Below, piece by piece: positions 10,429 through 19,036 of a stretch of 64,000 nt of DNA. The stretch comes from Thraustochytrium sp. TN22. Taxonomy: Eukaryota; Sar; Bigyra; Thraustochytrida; Thraustochytriidae. Position 1 is the stretch's first letter, and the number at the start of each line of letters is the position of its first letter. The notes beneath the pieces were generated by a model. It saw nothing but the letters and a program-made list of their open reading frames with translations. It did no database searches and had not been told where the DNA came from. A program made the translations under genes and the position numbers. The DNA is taken from assembly GCA_013306675.1 (NCBI GenBank), contig JABLUY010000007.1, positions 1 to 64,000 of the forward strand, in the 5' to 3' direction.

Positions 10429-12603
10429 ATGGCGGGCGACGAGGAGCAGCCGTCGTGGACGAATGGCGGCACGGCGCACGTGCTGCCAGAGGAGCGCGCC
10501 AAGGCGAGCTTTGAGGTGGCGCGCATGTCGGAGGCGCTGTACGGCGGCGCGGACGGCGTGCGGCGGCGGCGTTTCATCATGATGCCCGCGGCACAGCTGC
10601 TGTACCCGGAGAAGCATGAGTGGTCCCGCGAGGAGCTGATGAAGAGGTCGATCGAGGACTTCATCAACATCCACAAGGACTTTGTGCAGGAGGGCTACCG
10701 CCCTCAGCGCGACGAGGTGTCGTGGATGGGGGAGATTGCCGGGAACACGGGGTCGATGATGCCCCATTACGGACTGTTCCTGCCCACGATCGCCGGCCAG
10801 GGCTCAGCGGCGCAAGTGGCGACCTGGCTTCCGCGCGCGCTCAATTTCGAGATCATCGGGTGCTATGCGCAGACGGAGCTGGCGCACGGGTCGTCGATCC
10901 GCGCCCTGCAGACGCAGGCTGTGTACGATCCGGCGACGCAGGAGTTCGTCCTGGACACGCCGACGCTGGGCGCGATGAAGTGGTGGAACTCCAACATCGG
11001 CTGCGTGGCCACACACGCCGCGGTCTACGCGCAGCTGATCATCGCCGGCCGCGAGTATGGCCTGCACGTCTTCATGGTGCAAGTGCGCGACGAGCATCAC
11101 CACGTGCTGCCCGGCATTGAGCTGGGCGACTGCGGTCGCAAGCTGGGCGACAACGCGATTGACACGGGCTACATGCGGCTCCAGGGCGTGCGCATCCCTC
11201 GTGAGCACATGTTCGCGAAGCGCCAGTACGTGACCAAGGATGGCACGTACGTGCGGCGCGCCGAGGGCTCGGGTGGCAAGGCCAGCGCGCTGGCCAAGCG
11301 CGCCAGCTACCTGACCATGATGCAGGCGCGCTCCGGCATGGTCTCGCTGTCGGCAGGCAAGCTGGCGGCGGCCTGCACGGTGGCGGTGCGCTACAGCTGC
11401 GTGCGGCGGCAGGGCTTTGTAGACTCGAGCGAAGGCCAGTCGTTTCGCGCGGCAGAGAACCAGGTCATCGACTACCAGGTGCAGCGTTCGCGCCTCCTCA
11501 AGCAGGTGGCGCTTTGCTACACGATGCGCGCCAGCGGCACCTGGATGAACACCATGGCGCAGCGGCTCGCCGAGGTGGCGAACCGCGCTGACGGCGAGGC
11601 AAGCGAGGACGATCTCGCGGCGCTAGTGGCGGCAATGCCGGAGATTCACGCCTCCTCGGCTGGCCTCAAGGGCCTGTGCACGAAGCTCTCCGCCGATGGC
11701 ATGGAGGACCTGCGCAAGTGCTGCGGCGGCCACGGCTTCCTGCTTAATTCGGGCATCGGCAGCATGGCCACCGACTTCGTGTGGCAGGTCTCCGCCGAGG
11801 GCGATTGGGTCGTGCTGCTGCTGCAGACGGCGCGCTACCTCATGAGCGCGCGCACCGCTGCCCAGCGCGGCGAGCCGGTCTCAGGGCTTGCCGCCTGCTT
11901 TGCGCCGCTCAGCGACCCGACCTTTCGCCTGGCTGACGCGCGCCCGCGCACCCCGCAGACCGTCGACGACCTGCTCGACCTCAACGTGCTCCTGAGCTTC
12001 TTTCAGTACCGCACGTTGGCTGCCACCTCCAAGGCCGGGAACCGGCTGGACGCGCAGATCAAGGCCGGTGTCTCCCCCACGCGTGCTTGGAACGAGTGCG
12101 CGGTGGCGCTCAAGCGCGCAGCTGTGAGCCACATCTACTACTTTATGCTGCGCAACTTCGTGGACGTCATCCAGATGCAACAGCAGGCTGACGATTTTGT
12201 CGCGGCCGCGCTGCAGAAGCTGTGCGCGCTCTACGCGGTTCAGAACATGGTCTCCGGCGAGCTCTGGGCCGGACTTCTCGATGAGGACGTCGTCGAGCTC
12301 GCCGAGACCGCCGAGGTGCGCCTGCTCGAGGCGCTCCGCCCGGACGCTGTTGCCCTCGTCGACAGCTTCGACATCCCGGACCGCGTCCTCAACTCCACCA
12401 TCGGCCGCTCCGATGGCCGCGTTTACGAGGCTCTCTACGAGAGCGCGCGCGACTCCCCGCTGAACCGTGGCAAGGGCAAGGTTCCCTTCGAGGGCTACGA
12501 GGAGGTCCTTGCGCCGCACCTGGACAAGACTTTCCTGAGTCTTCGCAACGCCGTGTGCCCTGAGCTGCGTGAGGACGAGGACACCGCAACCTCAAAGCTC
12601 TAA
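10429..12603 (+). CDS. ACX: Peroxisomal acyl-CoA oxidase
   Basis: A single exon encodes 724 aa, the usual length for eukaryotic acyl-CoA oxidases (650-750). The FAD/substrate core is clear: CYAQTELAHGSSI at about 145-157, the KWWNSNIGC stretch shortly after, and the CCGGHGFL motif at about residue 431. The protein ends in SKL, the canonical PTS1 signal, which places it in the peroxisome. The enzyme oxidises acyl-CoA to trans-2-enoyl-CoA with release of hydrogen peroxide, the first step of peroxisomal beta-oxidation. The chosen ATG is the first in frame. Which chain length it prefers cannot be read from the sequence. Confidence 0.95.
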   Translation: MAGDEEQPSWTNGGTAHVLPEERAKASFEVARMSEALYGGADGVRRRRFIMMPAAQLLYPEKHEWSREELMKRSIEDFINIHKDFVQEGYRPQRDEVSWMGEIAGNTGSMMPHYGLFLPTIAGQGSAAQVATWLPRALNFEIIGCYAQTELAHGSSIRALQTQAVYDPATQEFVLDTPTLGAMKWWNSNIGCVATHAAVYAQLIIAGREYGLHVFMVQVRDEHHHVLPGIELGDCGRKLGDNAIDTGYMRLQGVRIPREHMFAKRQYVTKDGTYVRRAEGSGGKASALAKRASYLTMMQARSGMVSLSAGKLAAACTVAVRYSCVRRQGFVDSSEGQSFRAAENQVIDYQVQRSRLLKQVALCYTMRASGTWMNTMAQRLAEVANRADGEASEDDLAALVAAMPEIHASSAGLKGLCTKLSADGMEDLRKCCGGHGFLLNSGIGSMATDFVWQVSAEGDWVVLLLQTARYLMSARTAAQRGEPVSGLAACFAPLSDPTFRLADARPRTPQTVDDLLDLNVLLSFFQYRTLAATSKAGNRLDAQIKAGVSPTRAWNECAVALKRAAVSHIYYFMLRNFVDVIQMQQQADDFVAAALQKLCALYAVQNMVSGELWAGLLDEDVVELAETAEVRLLEALRPDAVALVDSFDIPDRVLNSTIGRSDGRVYEALYESARDSPLNRGKGKVPFEGYEEVLAPHLDKTFLSLRNAVCPELREDEDTATSKL

Positions 12604-12935
12604 GAAAAAGAACAAGATGGGAAAGAGCGTTGCATCGTGGTGGCGCAGGCAGAGACCTCTGGTGATGAGAGCCGCCATGTTTGGCCAGCGTCCTCCAGCC
12701 GGGAACGAACTTGAGCTGACGCAAGGTCAGTGTAGCGCCGTTGTAGGGCTTCTTGGGCCAATGCTTGCTTGCTCTCTCTCGCTCATCTACCGCAATGGCC
12801 GTTTGAAAGCCCAAGGAGAGCGAGTGGGCGATCGAGCGCGAGAGCGAGCGAGTGTGTATGTGCGCGCGCGAATGAGAGAGAGAAGATCAGGAAGAGTAAA
12901 ATAGAGTGAGAGACAAGAAGCGAGTGGGCAAGAGC

Positions 12936-12966
<31 letters not shown>

Positions 12967-13020
12967 CGCTTCTTTCCTGAAAAAGAAGAGCTACTTACCA
13001 GTACATGGGTTGGGTTGGGT
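12604..13020. other. Convergent 3' intergenic region with GA microsatellite
   Basis: This lies between the stops of the acyl-CoA oxidase (+) and STIMATE-like (-) genes. It carries purine-rich sequence and a (GA)n run at about 12932-12962. Near the STIMATE end, on the minus strand, a strong donor-like GTAAGTAG and an acceptor-like TTCTTTTTCAG lie in 12977-12998. I see no gene. Confidence 0.5.
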
Positions 13021-14056
13021 TCACGTTGCGAGAAGAGCTGTCCGCTCGCTGTTGGTCTCGGTCTGCTTGGCGGGCGCCCTGCGAAAGAGACTCTGCAAGA
13101 GGGAGATCCAGCCACCGCCTCCGCCGTAGCGCTCGGCCTCCTCTAGGTCAGCGTCGTCGCTTGCATCGTCGGCGCGTGGGTCAATGTGGTCGTCCGAATC
13201 GACAAGCACGACGGCGGACGGCATGGACGCATAGGAGCCCTCGCCCCGCGACACATGCGACTCGACGCGGCGGACGTTGCGCTTAAGGAAGGAGTCAACG
13301 ATATAGAACTGGATGCTGTTGCACACAGCCGGCCAGACCACCATGACGAAGACGAGCTGCGTGTTCGGGTAGACTTCGAGCGGCTTGAAGACCTCGTCGG
13401 CCATGTGACTAAGATCTGCGCTGTACTCGACGAGTGGAAGCGCCAGAAGAGTCTTGGTGACGATGATAATGCAGGTCCAGGTGGCCGCTTGTGCCGCCCA
13501 CGACTTGAAGTTCACGCGCTTGGAGCGCAGATCGTAGTAGGTGCCGGTGCGGCCAATGTGCGTCAGAAGGTACCGCTCACTCAGTTTGAGCAAGAGGAAG
13601 CTGATGGGCACGCCCAGCAAGGTGTCCAGGGTGAAGTTCATAAAGTACCAGGCGCACTCGTTGCCCGAGGAGGAGGAGGAGAGGGCCAGAGCTAGGAGGA
13701 TGTTCATGAGGTGGCCTGTGCCTGCGCCCATGCACTGCTTGAGGCTGTCAAAGAGCCAGATATGGCGAGGCCGCCTTGGGTCCTCCAGAATCCATTTCAG
13801 GTACCTGTCGAAGCGAAGGGTGCAAGTGAGCGAGCAAGCATTAGTTGTTCGTTGCTCTCTGCGCCTCGGGGCAACAACAAGCCCGTCCAGACACAGGCAG
13901 GCTGATGATCGGGACGGGCAAGTCTGCAAACGCAATGCGAAGGACGTACAGGGTGCAGCAGACCACGCAGAGTAAGAAAAACTGCACGAAGATGGCGAAG
14001 CTGCCGCCCAGCAGCGCGCAGGACCTCCCGGCGCCCTCGGCCTCGGCCTCCGCCAT
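13021..14056 (-). CDS. STIMATE/TMEM110-like multipass membrane protein, two exons
   Basis: Exon 1 is 13893-14056 and exon 2 is 13021-13804, joined by an 88-base GT-AG intron in phase 2; the product is 315 aa. Exon 1 gives a first membrane helix (GGSFAIFVQFFLLCVVCCTL). Exon 2 opens with LKWILEDPRRPRHIWLFDSL, then KQCMGAGTGHLMN, matching the family pattern of a basic-proline patch, a W-x-x-D-x-x-KQ motif and further helices ending near NSIQFYIVDSFLKRN. In animals STIMATE is an ER protein at ER-plasma membrane junctions that promotes STIM1 activation; relatives occur in fungi and protists. The acidic C-terminal tail is typical. Donor choice is inferred from reading-phase agreement. Confidence 0.85.
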
Positions 14057-14619
14057 GGTCACGCAAAGGCCGTCACGACACGCCCAGGCCGCGCCGCGGC
14101 GGCGCTTGGCGCGCGTGAGGAAGGTCGGCGCGCCCGCGCGTGCTCCCGGAGCGCGCCCGCCGGCAGGCGCGGCTGAGGCACGGCGCGCGAGGCGCGGGGC
14201 GGCGCGCGGCGCCTCCGGCGGCCGGCCGCGGGCTAAAGCGAAACAGCTCTGGGGGCGCTCTGGAGCGGCGCTTGGCGGCTCTCCACGGGTTTCGAGTTCG
14301 TCTTGGCTTGTCCGCGTCAAGTTCACTTCTCGTTTTGCTGAGATCACATCAGTCACGTGGTCAGTGAGAGCCTGCGCAGCCGGTGGCGGCTGGCAGCCAG
14401 ATGATCTCACTGACTGTCAAGCGAAGCAGAAAGAGCCTGGTTGTCTGCCAGTCGAGCAATGTTGGTGACACACAGGAGGCTTTGAAGTGCTGCGCAGAGC
14501 GCGATGCAAACAAGTGCGCCATCTGCCGTGCATTTTTTGGCAAGGACGAGGGCGAAAGAAACAGTCCGTGTCCATAGGTCGAGATGTCTTGTACGAAGTG
14601 CCATGGAGCAGCCTTTTAC
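14057..14619. other. Intergenic region upstream of STIMATE-like gene
   Basis: GC-rich Arg/Ala-coding shadows lie close to the STIMATE start, and lower-GC sequence lies next to the FKBP stop. A 59-codon plus-strand ORF starting near 14401 has a few cysteines but no recognisable family, and I leave it unannotated. Confidence 0.4.
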
Positions 14620-15315
14620 CTACTTGGCCTTCTTGGTTTCCTTCTTGGCCTTTTTAGAGTCCGCGCCGGAGGCCGCCGCGGCAGGCGGGGCAGGAGCGGC
14701 CGCGGGCTCCGGGCGGAGGCGCTGGCGCAGGAGGATGCGAATAACGACGTAGCTGCAGAAGAAGGTGGCCTGCATGTAGGTCACGTGGAAGGGGAGGCCA
14801 GCGATCTCGCTGCCCATGATCTGCTTGAGCCACTCCCAGCCGTGGAGCTCCGGATTGACATCGATGAGCTCGATCTGGAAGACGAGCGCGGAGTTGGGCG
14901 GAATCTTCTCGCCCGAGCCAGACTCACCGTAGGCGAGCGCGCTCGGGACGACGACCTCCCACTTGTCGCCTTCGCTCATGAGCTGGAGAACCTCTCGCCA
15001 GCCGGGGATGAGCTGCACCGGCTTGAAGAGTGCCGGCTCGCCGCGCTCGTAGCTCGAGTCAAAGACCTCGCCGTTCACTAGCTTGCCTTCGTAGTTGATC
15101 CGGCACAGGTCATTCAGCGTGGGCGATTTAGCGGCCGGATGCGACGCGCTCTGCAGCACGCGGTACTGGACGCCCGAGCCCAGCTTGATGACGTCCTCGT
15201 GCATGTCCTCGTACGCCGCCAGGAAGCCTGCGCTCACCGCGTCATCGCCGCGCGCGCCGCCTAGCGCCGTCAGCGCCACGGTCACCAGCACCAAGGCCAG
15301 CCTCTGCAACGCCAT
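14620..15315 (-). CDS. ER-type FKBP peptidyl-prolyl isomerase with C-terminal membrane helix
   Basis: A single exon encodes 231 aa. Residues 1-23 form a signal peptide (LALVLVTVALTALGGARG). The FKBP domain spans about 47-155 with the expected elements: YEGKLVNGEVFDSSYERG, LIPGWREVLQLMSEGDKWEV, PSALAYGESG, IPPNSALVFQIELIDV. A membrane helix follows at about 173-195 (HVTYMQATFFCSYVVIRILL), then a Lys-rich tail ending KKAK, compatible with ER retention. The family catalyses cis-trans isomerisation of prolyl bonds in client proteins. The membrane anchor suggests that the domain faces the ER lumen. Signal peptide plus FKBP also occurs in secreted MIP-type proteins; the C-terminal helix argues against simple secretion. 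Confidence 0.92.
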   Translation of the reverse strand: MALQRLALVLVTVALTALGGARGDDAVSAGFLAAYEDMHEDVIKLGSGVQYRVLQSASHPAAKSPTLNDLCRINYEGKLVNGEVFDSSYERGEPALFKPVQLIPGWREVLQLMSEGDKWEVVVPSALAYGESGSGEKIPPNSALVFQIELIDVNPELHGWEWLKQIMGSEIAGLPFHVTYMQATFFCSYVVIRILLRQRLRPEPAAAPAPPAAAASGADSKKAKKETKKAK

Positions 15316-15923
15316 GCTGCAAAGGAAGGAGCCAGCCGCTCGCCGCCGTCGCCGCCGCCGCCGCTGCTACTGCTGCTGCTGCTGCTGCTGCTGCTTCCGC
15401 GGCTGCCTCGCTCTGTTTCGCTCGCTCGCTCGCCCGCGCCACGCCGTCGGGACTGCCGCCGCCGCCGCGCGACGGCGCCGAGCTTCGCGACCTTCAAGTT
15501 GGCTGTTGTCAATGAGACTGGTAGCTAGCCTACTAGCATCTTGGACAGTGGCACCGTAAGGTGGCCTAGCGTCAGGGCCACTACCAGTAGTACTAACGTT
15601 AGTAGGGGAGAGCCGAGCGCCCGCTGGCTTCGGCCACTACCGGCGCCCTGGTGACAAAGTGAGTGACCGGCGCGCACACCGGTCCGCGGCGCCAAAGCGC
15701 GAACCTTGGCCCTGCGCGGCGCTCGCGGCGCGCGCTCCGGCGCTGGTCGGCGCTGCGCTGCAGTGCCCTGCGCCACTGGCCGGCGGCTCAGTCAGAAATC
15801 GGACGTGTCCCGCCCCGCGCTCCGCTCGAGACGCGCGCGCGCAGCAATCAATACACGAGGCAGAGGAGCGCAAGGCGGCACGGGCAGCAGACAGCGCGCA
15901 CGCAGGCAGCAAGGAAGCAAGGA
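15316..15923. promoter_or_regulatory. Divergent promoter region with CTAG and ACTAACGTTAGT palindromes
   Basis: This lies between the FKBP (-) and a small + gene. Next to the FKBP start there is a CTG/CCG triplet run (15350-15400). A cluster of self-complementary words lies at 15515-15610, including TAGCTAGCCTACTAG and the perfect 14-base palindrome TACTAACGTTAGTA at 15591-15604. These could be regulatory protein-binding sites; this is inference from position and symmetry. Confidence 0.45.
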
Positions 15924-16400
15924 ATGGCGGACCGGGCGAGCGACGCGGCGGCCACGGAGGCGTCGCTAGCACATTTGCGGGTCATCAGCAAGAGGTCCAA
16001 CCCGTTGTGCCCGTACATCAAGGACTCGGAGTGCTTTCGCAAGCTGCCCGCGCCGCAGACCTCGCCCAATGATTGGGTGAAGGCGGCCGCTGAGGAGCGC
16101 AGCCGCCCTTTTCTCGACCAGGACCCGGAGGTGGCTCAAGCCTACATGCGTCCGCGCCCGCAGCTCCAGTACTCGCTCAAGCACAAGCTGCGTGACCACG
16201 TCCACGACCTCTTCTCCTCGATGGCGCGCCTCGACGAGAACCAGCCGAAGGAGTCCATGACGAAGGCCGCCTTCAAGTTCGACGATCGCATGAAGGACGA
16301 GCTCATCAACGTCGAGACCAGCAATCGCAAGCTCAGCAACCAGCACACCAAATGGGCCGAGCAATGTGCCCGCGCCAAGCAGCTTGGTATGACCAAGTAA
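15924..16400 (+). CDS. Hypothetical protein, 158 aa
   Basis: The single exon starts at the first in-frame ATG, with a G at +4. The protein is hydrophilic and probably helical: a proline-containing N-terminus (RSNPLCPYIKDSECFRKLP), then a central region with regular charge (SLKHKLRDHVHDLFSSMARL) and a C-terminal helix (KDELINVETSNRKLSNQHTK). It has no signal peptide or membrane segment. The size and style resemble small axonemal or cytoskeletal proteins, but I recognise no family. Codon use is coding-like and no plausible gene lies antisense. Confidence 0.7.
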   Translation: MADRASDAAATEASLAHLRVISKRSNPLCPYIKDSECFRKLPAPQTSPNDWVKAAAEERSRPFLDQDPEVAQAYMRPRPQLQYSLKHKLRDHVHDLFSSMARLDENQPKESMTKAAFKFDDRMKDELINVETSNRKLSNQHTKWAEQCARAKQLGMTK

Positions 16401-16769
16401 TCGTCCAAGTCCTGACTGTGAGGCTGGCGCGCACCACATGTACAATGCGTTTTCGATGGTAGGAGAGCGGGGAGCGGGGTGGCGCCGGGGAAGGGGAAGG
16501 AAGGTGCCCAGTATAGATAGAGGCTCGGTGAGCTTGCTCCCCTCCTCAGGCATGAGTGCGTAGCACATGTTAGACTTCATATACATCATGAGCGGCTCTT
16601 GGCCAAGGGCACGCCTTGGGCGTGCTGAAAGTGACCTTTGAGCCCGTTGCACCCTTTTTCCTGAAAGGTAAGTTAGCAGAGTTCACATCAAGCAAGTTGC
16701 CGCCGCCGATGCCGGCCGGCAACCAATGCAAGCATTGCAAGTACCCAGTCGCGGTCGCTCGTCTGCGTC
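16401..16769. other. Intergenic region upstream of RCC1-like gene
   Basis: A short hairpin (GCACGCC-TTG-GGCGTGC, about 16608-16624) lies here. A consensus splice donor (AAAGGTAAGT at about 16665-16674) sits about 100 bases before the RCC1 start codon, which suggests a 5' UTR intron or an unrecognised first exon. There is no gene otherwise. Confidence 0.4.
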
Positions 16770-18131
16770 ATGGCGAGCGCGCTTGGTGCCCTCGACGCGC
16801 GAAGAAGGGGCGCGCCCGCGCGCGCGGTCCTGCACGAGGCGCGGAGGCCGCATCGCCATGGCGCCCTAGGCGTGCGGCCCGAGGACAGCAAGTCGGCAGC
16901 AGCGCGCGCTGACGCGCAGGCGCGCCTCGTGCAGCTCTTGGACGCGGCGCGCGTGGAAGAGAGCTTTGCGTGCCTGCTTCGTGTCTGGGGGGATGGGCGG
17001 CCGCTCGAACGCGTTGACCTCAACCTGAGCGCGGGCCACGTCCAAGACCTCGCCTGCGGCACAGACCACATGGTGTGGACGCAGGGCGGCGCGGCGCTCG
17101 GGCTTGGCAACTCATGGGACGGCCAGCTCGTGTTCGAGTGGGTGCACAAGCCTGCCGCGAGCCTGGTGGCCTTCTCCAAGCCCGTGCAGCTGGAACTCGG
17201 AGAGCGCGTCCTGGTCGAGGTCCAGGCCGAGATGGAGAGCGACGACCGGGAGCCTGCAGCGGATGTGGACGAGCCCGTAGCCGACGCACCATCAGCGAGC
17301 GAAGAGGCCACGGGCTCTCCCGCGGCAGCTGCCGCAGCCGCCGACCTCAACGCCACCACCGTCACTTTACGTAAGGAGGGGCCCAAGGCCGAAGCGACGG
17401 CCGTCGCGGTCTGGCGCAGCGATACATGCGTGGCCTACGCCGATGAGGTGGTGTGGCGATGCCGGCGAGATGGACCGGTACTGCGCGCGGCTCTTTGCCC
17501 TGGGGAGAGGGTCGCGCGCATCGCTCTGCGCGACCGATCGGGAGGCTTGCTCCTCACGGCGAGCGGCGAGGCACTCGAACTGATATGCCCAAAGACAACG
17601 GGCCAAACGGAGGCCGGCCTGGTCCATGTGGCGAGTGCGGTAGACCACATTGGCGCTTGCGCCGACCGACTCTATGTGGTCCGGGGGCGTGAGACGAAGT
17701 CCACCGACGGAGCGGTGCGCTTCTTGCTGGAGGAACCCATCGCCGAGCTGGCGTGCGGCCTGGAGCACGCCCTGGTTCTCACGCAGCATGGGCGGCAGGT
17801 GTTCGCATGGGGCTCCAATGAGGCCGGGGCTCTCGGACTTTCGCGGAGTACTCGGCCCATTGGTGGCTGGTACGAGACGCCGCAGCTGGTGAACGGGCGC
17901 CTGGGGCCGTTTTGGCCACGCTGTGAGCGGGTGGAGCGCATCTGCGCCGGCGACCGATTCTCGGCGTTGCTTCTGGAGGACGGGCGGGTGTTTTCATGGG
18001 GCTCGATGAGGCAAGGGAGTCTCGTGTTGCGGCCACAACAGGTTGCCGTGCCCGCTTATCTGCGCGCGTGCGAGCTCTGGGGCGGGCCGCAGTGCCTTAT
18101 TTTGCGCTGTCGGTCTGAGTCGCTGCAGTGA
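16770..18131 (+). CDS. RCC1-repeat protein (RCCD1/ATS1-like)
   Basis: A single exon encodes 453 aa. The C-terminal third has clear RCC1 repeat signatures: LACGLEHALVLTQHGRQVFAWGSNEAGALGL and ICAGDRFSALLLEDGRVFSWGS. A weaker repeat is near the N-terminus (LACGTDHMVWTQGGAALGLG). Between them is a linker rich in Ala, Glu and Asp and a segment reading like a degenerate blade. RCC1 repeats form a seven-bladed propeller; in small proteins of this size they serve varied roles, including guanine-exchange and chromatin or cytoskeletal scaffolding. Only three or four blades are recognisable, so it is either a divergent propeller or a partial one. The start could be further upstream if a 5' exon is spliced in. 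Confidence 0.8.
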   Translation: MASALGALDARRRGAPARAVLHEARRPHRHGALGVRPEDSKSAAARADAQARLVQLLDAARVEESFACLLRVWGDGRPLERVDLNLSAGHVQDLACGTDHMVWTQGGAALGLGNSWDGQLVFEWVHKPAASLVAFSKPVQLELGERVLVEVQAEMESDDREPAADVDEPVADAPSASEEATGSPAAAAAAADLNATTVTLRKEGPKAEATAVAVWRSDTCVAYADEVVWRCRRDGPVLRAALCPGERVARIALRDRSGGLLLTASGEALELICPKTTGQTEAGLVHVASAVDHIGACADRLYVVRGRETKSTDGAVRFLLEEPIAELACGLEHALVLTQHGRQVFAWGSNEAGALGLSRSTRPIGGWYETPQLVNGRLGPFWPRCERVERICAGDRFSALLLEDGRVFSWGSMRQGSLVLRPQQVAVPAYLRACELWGGPQCLILRCRSESLQ

Positions 18132-18553
18132 GTGTCGTGAAGGAAGGAAGGAAAGACGTGGCGGGCTGACTGGTGTTGACTGTGGGGTACTTCACCTCAG
18201 GCTCAGCTCGCGTAGCCTACTGGTAGCTAGTAGAAGAACAAAAGGAAAACAACGTTGCGAGCCTGATGTGAGAAAACAAAGAGAAAAATTGAGATAAAGA
18301 ATGACTCAAGCTCGCGAACAATGAGCATGGCAAAGCAAAGCGCGACGTGCGGCGAGGCGTGACGCGCCATTCCCAATCGCACACGGCGTCGCATCAAGGT
18401 CCTGGTCTCCTCCTCCTCCTCCTCCTCCTCCTCCTCTACCTCCTCCTCCCTTCCCCCAGTTCGGACTGGCCGACCTGGGCCGGGCTTCATTGGGCTGGGC
18501 AGAAAGAAGATAGCAAGTATTGGCAGCGAGTGCACGAAGTACACACCGTCACA
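18132..18553. other. Convergent 3' intergenic region with CTC/CTT triplet run
   Basis: This lies between the RCC1-like and coactosin-like stops. It includes an A-rich stretch (18230-18310), a CTAG-containing patch near 18215-18230 and a (CTC)n run at about 18410-18450. I see no gene. Confidence 0.45.
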
Positions 18554-19036
18554 TCACTCCTCGTCCAGGGCCGAGTTGGTGAAGTCGAAGCTGGTGGGCG
18601 CGTGGGCGCCGCCAGCAGAGAGCAGGCGCTTGACGATGGCATCCTCCGCGAGCTCGTCGAGGTCATCGCGCAGCGAGAGGAAGAGGCCGCACTGGCTGAA
18701 ACGCTCGTTGACCACACCAGTCTGGCCGCTGACGAAGCCCTTGCGCATCGGAGAGAGGTCCGGGCCCATCCAGGTGAACTGGATGTACTTTCGCCGGATC
18801 GAGCGGGTCACCTCGCGGTCGTCGACGGCAAGCACCAGGAAGGCACCCACCATGGCCTTGTCAGGGCTCGACTCCAGGATCTCCTGCACGCGGTCACGGC
18901 CGCCCTTGCCGGCCTCCACGAGCGAGATACCCTTCATGCCCTCGAACTCGCACACCACAAAGTCGACCTCAGGGTTGGAGTCGTTCATGAGGTCCTCGAT
19001 GCGAGCATCTGCATCCTCGGAGAACTGCGGCGCCAT
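18554..19036 (-). CDS. Coactosin-like ADF-H actin-binding protein
   Basis: A single exon encodes 160 aa, with the start taken at MAPQFSEDADARI (the frame extends 12 codons further upstream, also to an ATG-like start). The ADF-homology fold is visible: a beta strand VDFVVCEFEG, a central FLVLAVDD strand, then IRRKYIQFTWMGPDLSPMRK, and the coactosin-type C-terminal helix KRLLSAGGAHA. Coactosins bind actin filaments and counter capping; the W-x-G-x-x-L/V-x-x-M-x-K motif is typical of the family. The protein is slightly longer than animal coactosin (142 aa) because of an acidic C-terminal tail. Confidence 0.88.
   Translation of the reverse strand: MAPQFSEDADARIEDLMNDSNPEVDFVVCEFEGMKGISLVEAGKGGRDRVQEILESSPDKAMVGAFLVLAVDDREVTRSIRRKYIQFTWMGPDLSPMRKGFVSGQTGVVNERFSQCGLFLSLRDDLDELAEDAIVKRLLSAGGAHAPTSFDFTNSALDEE

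Noticed and set aside
14401-14577. Short plus ORF with cysteines (MISLTVKRSRKS onward)
   Set aside because: 59 codons, no motif spacing of a known zinc finger, in the upstream region of another gene.
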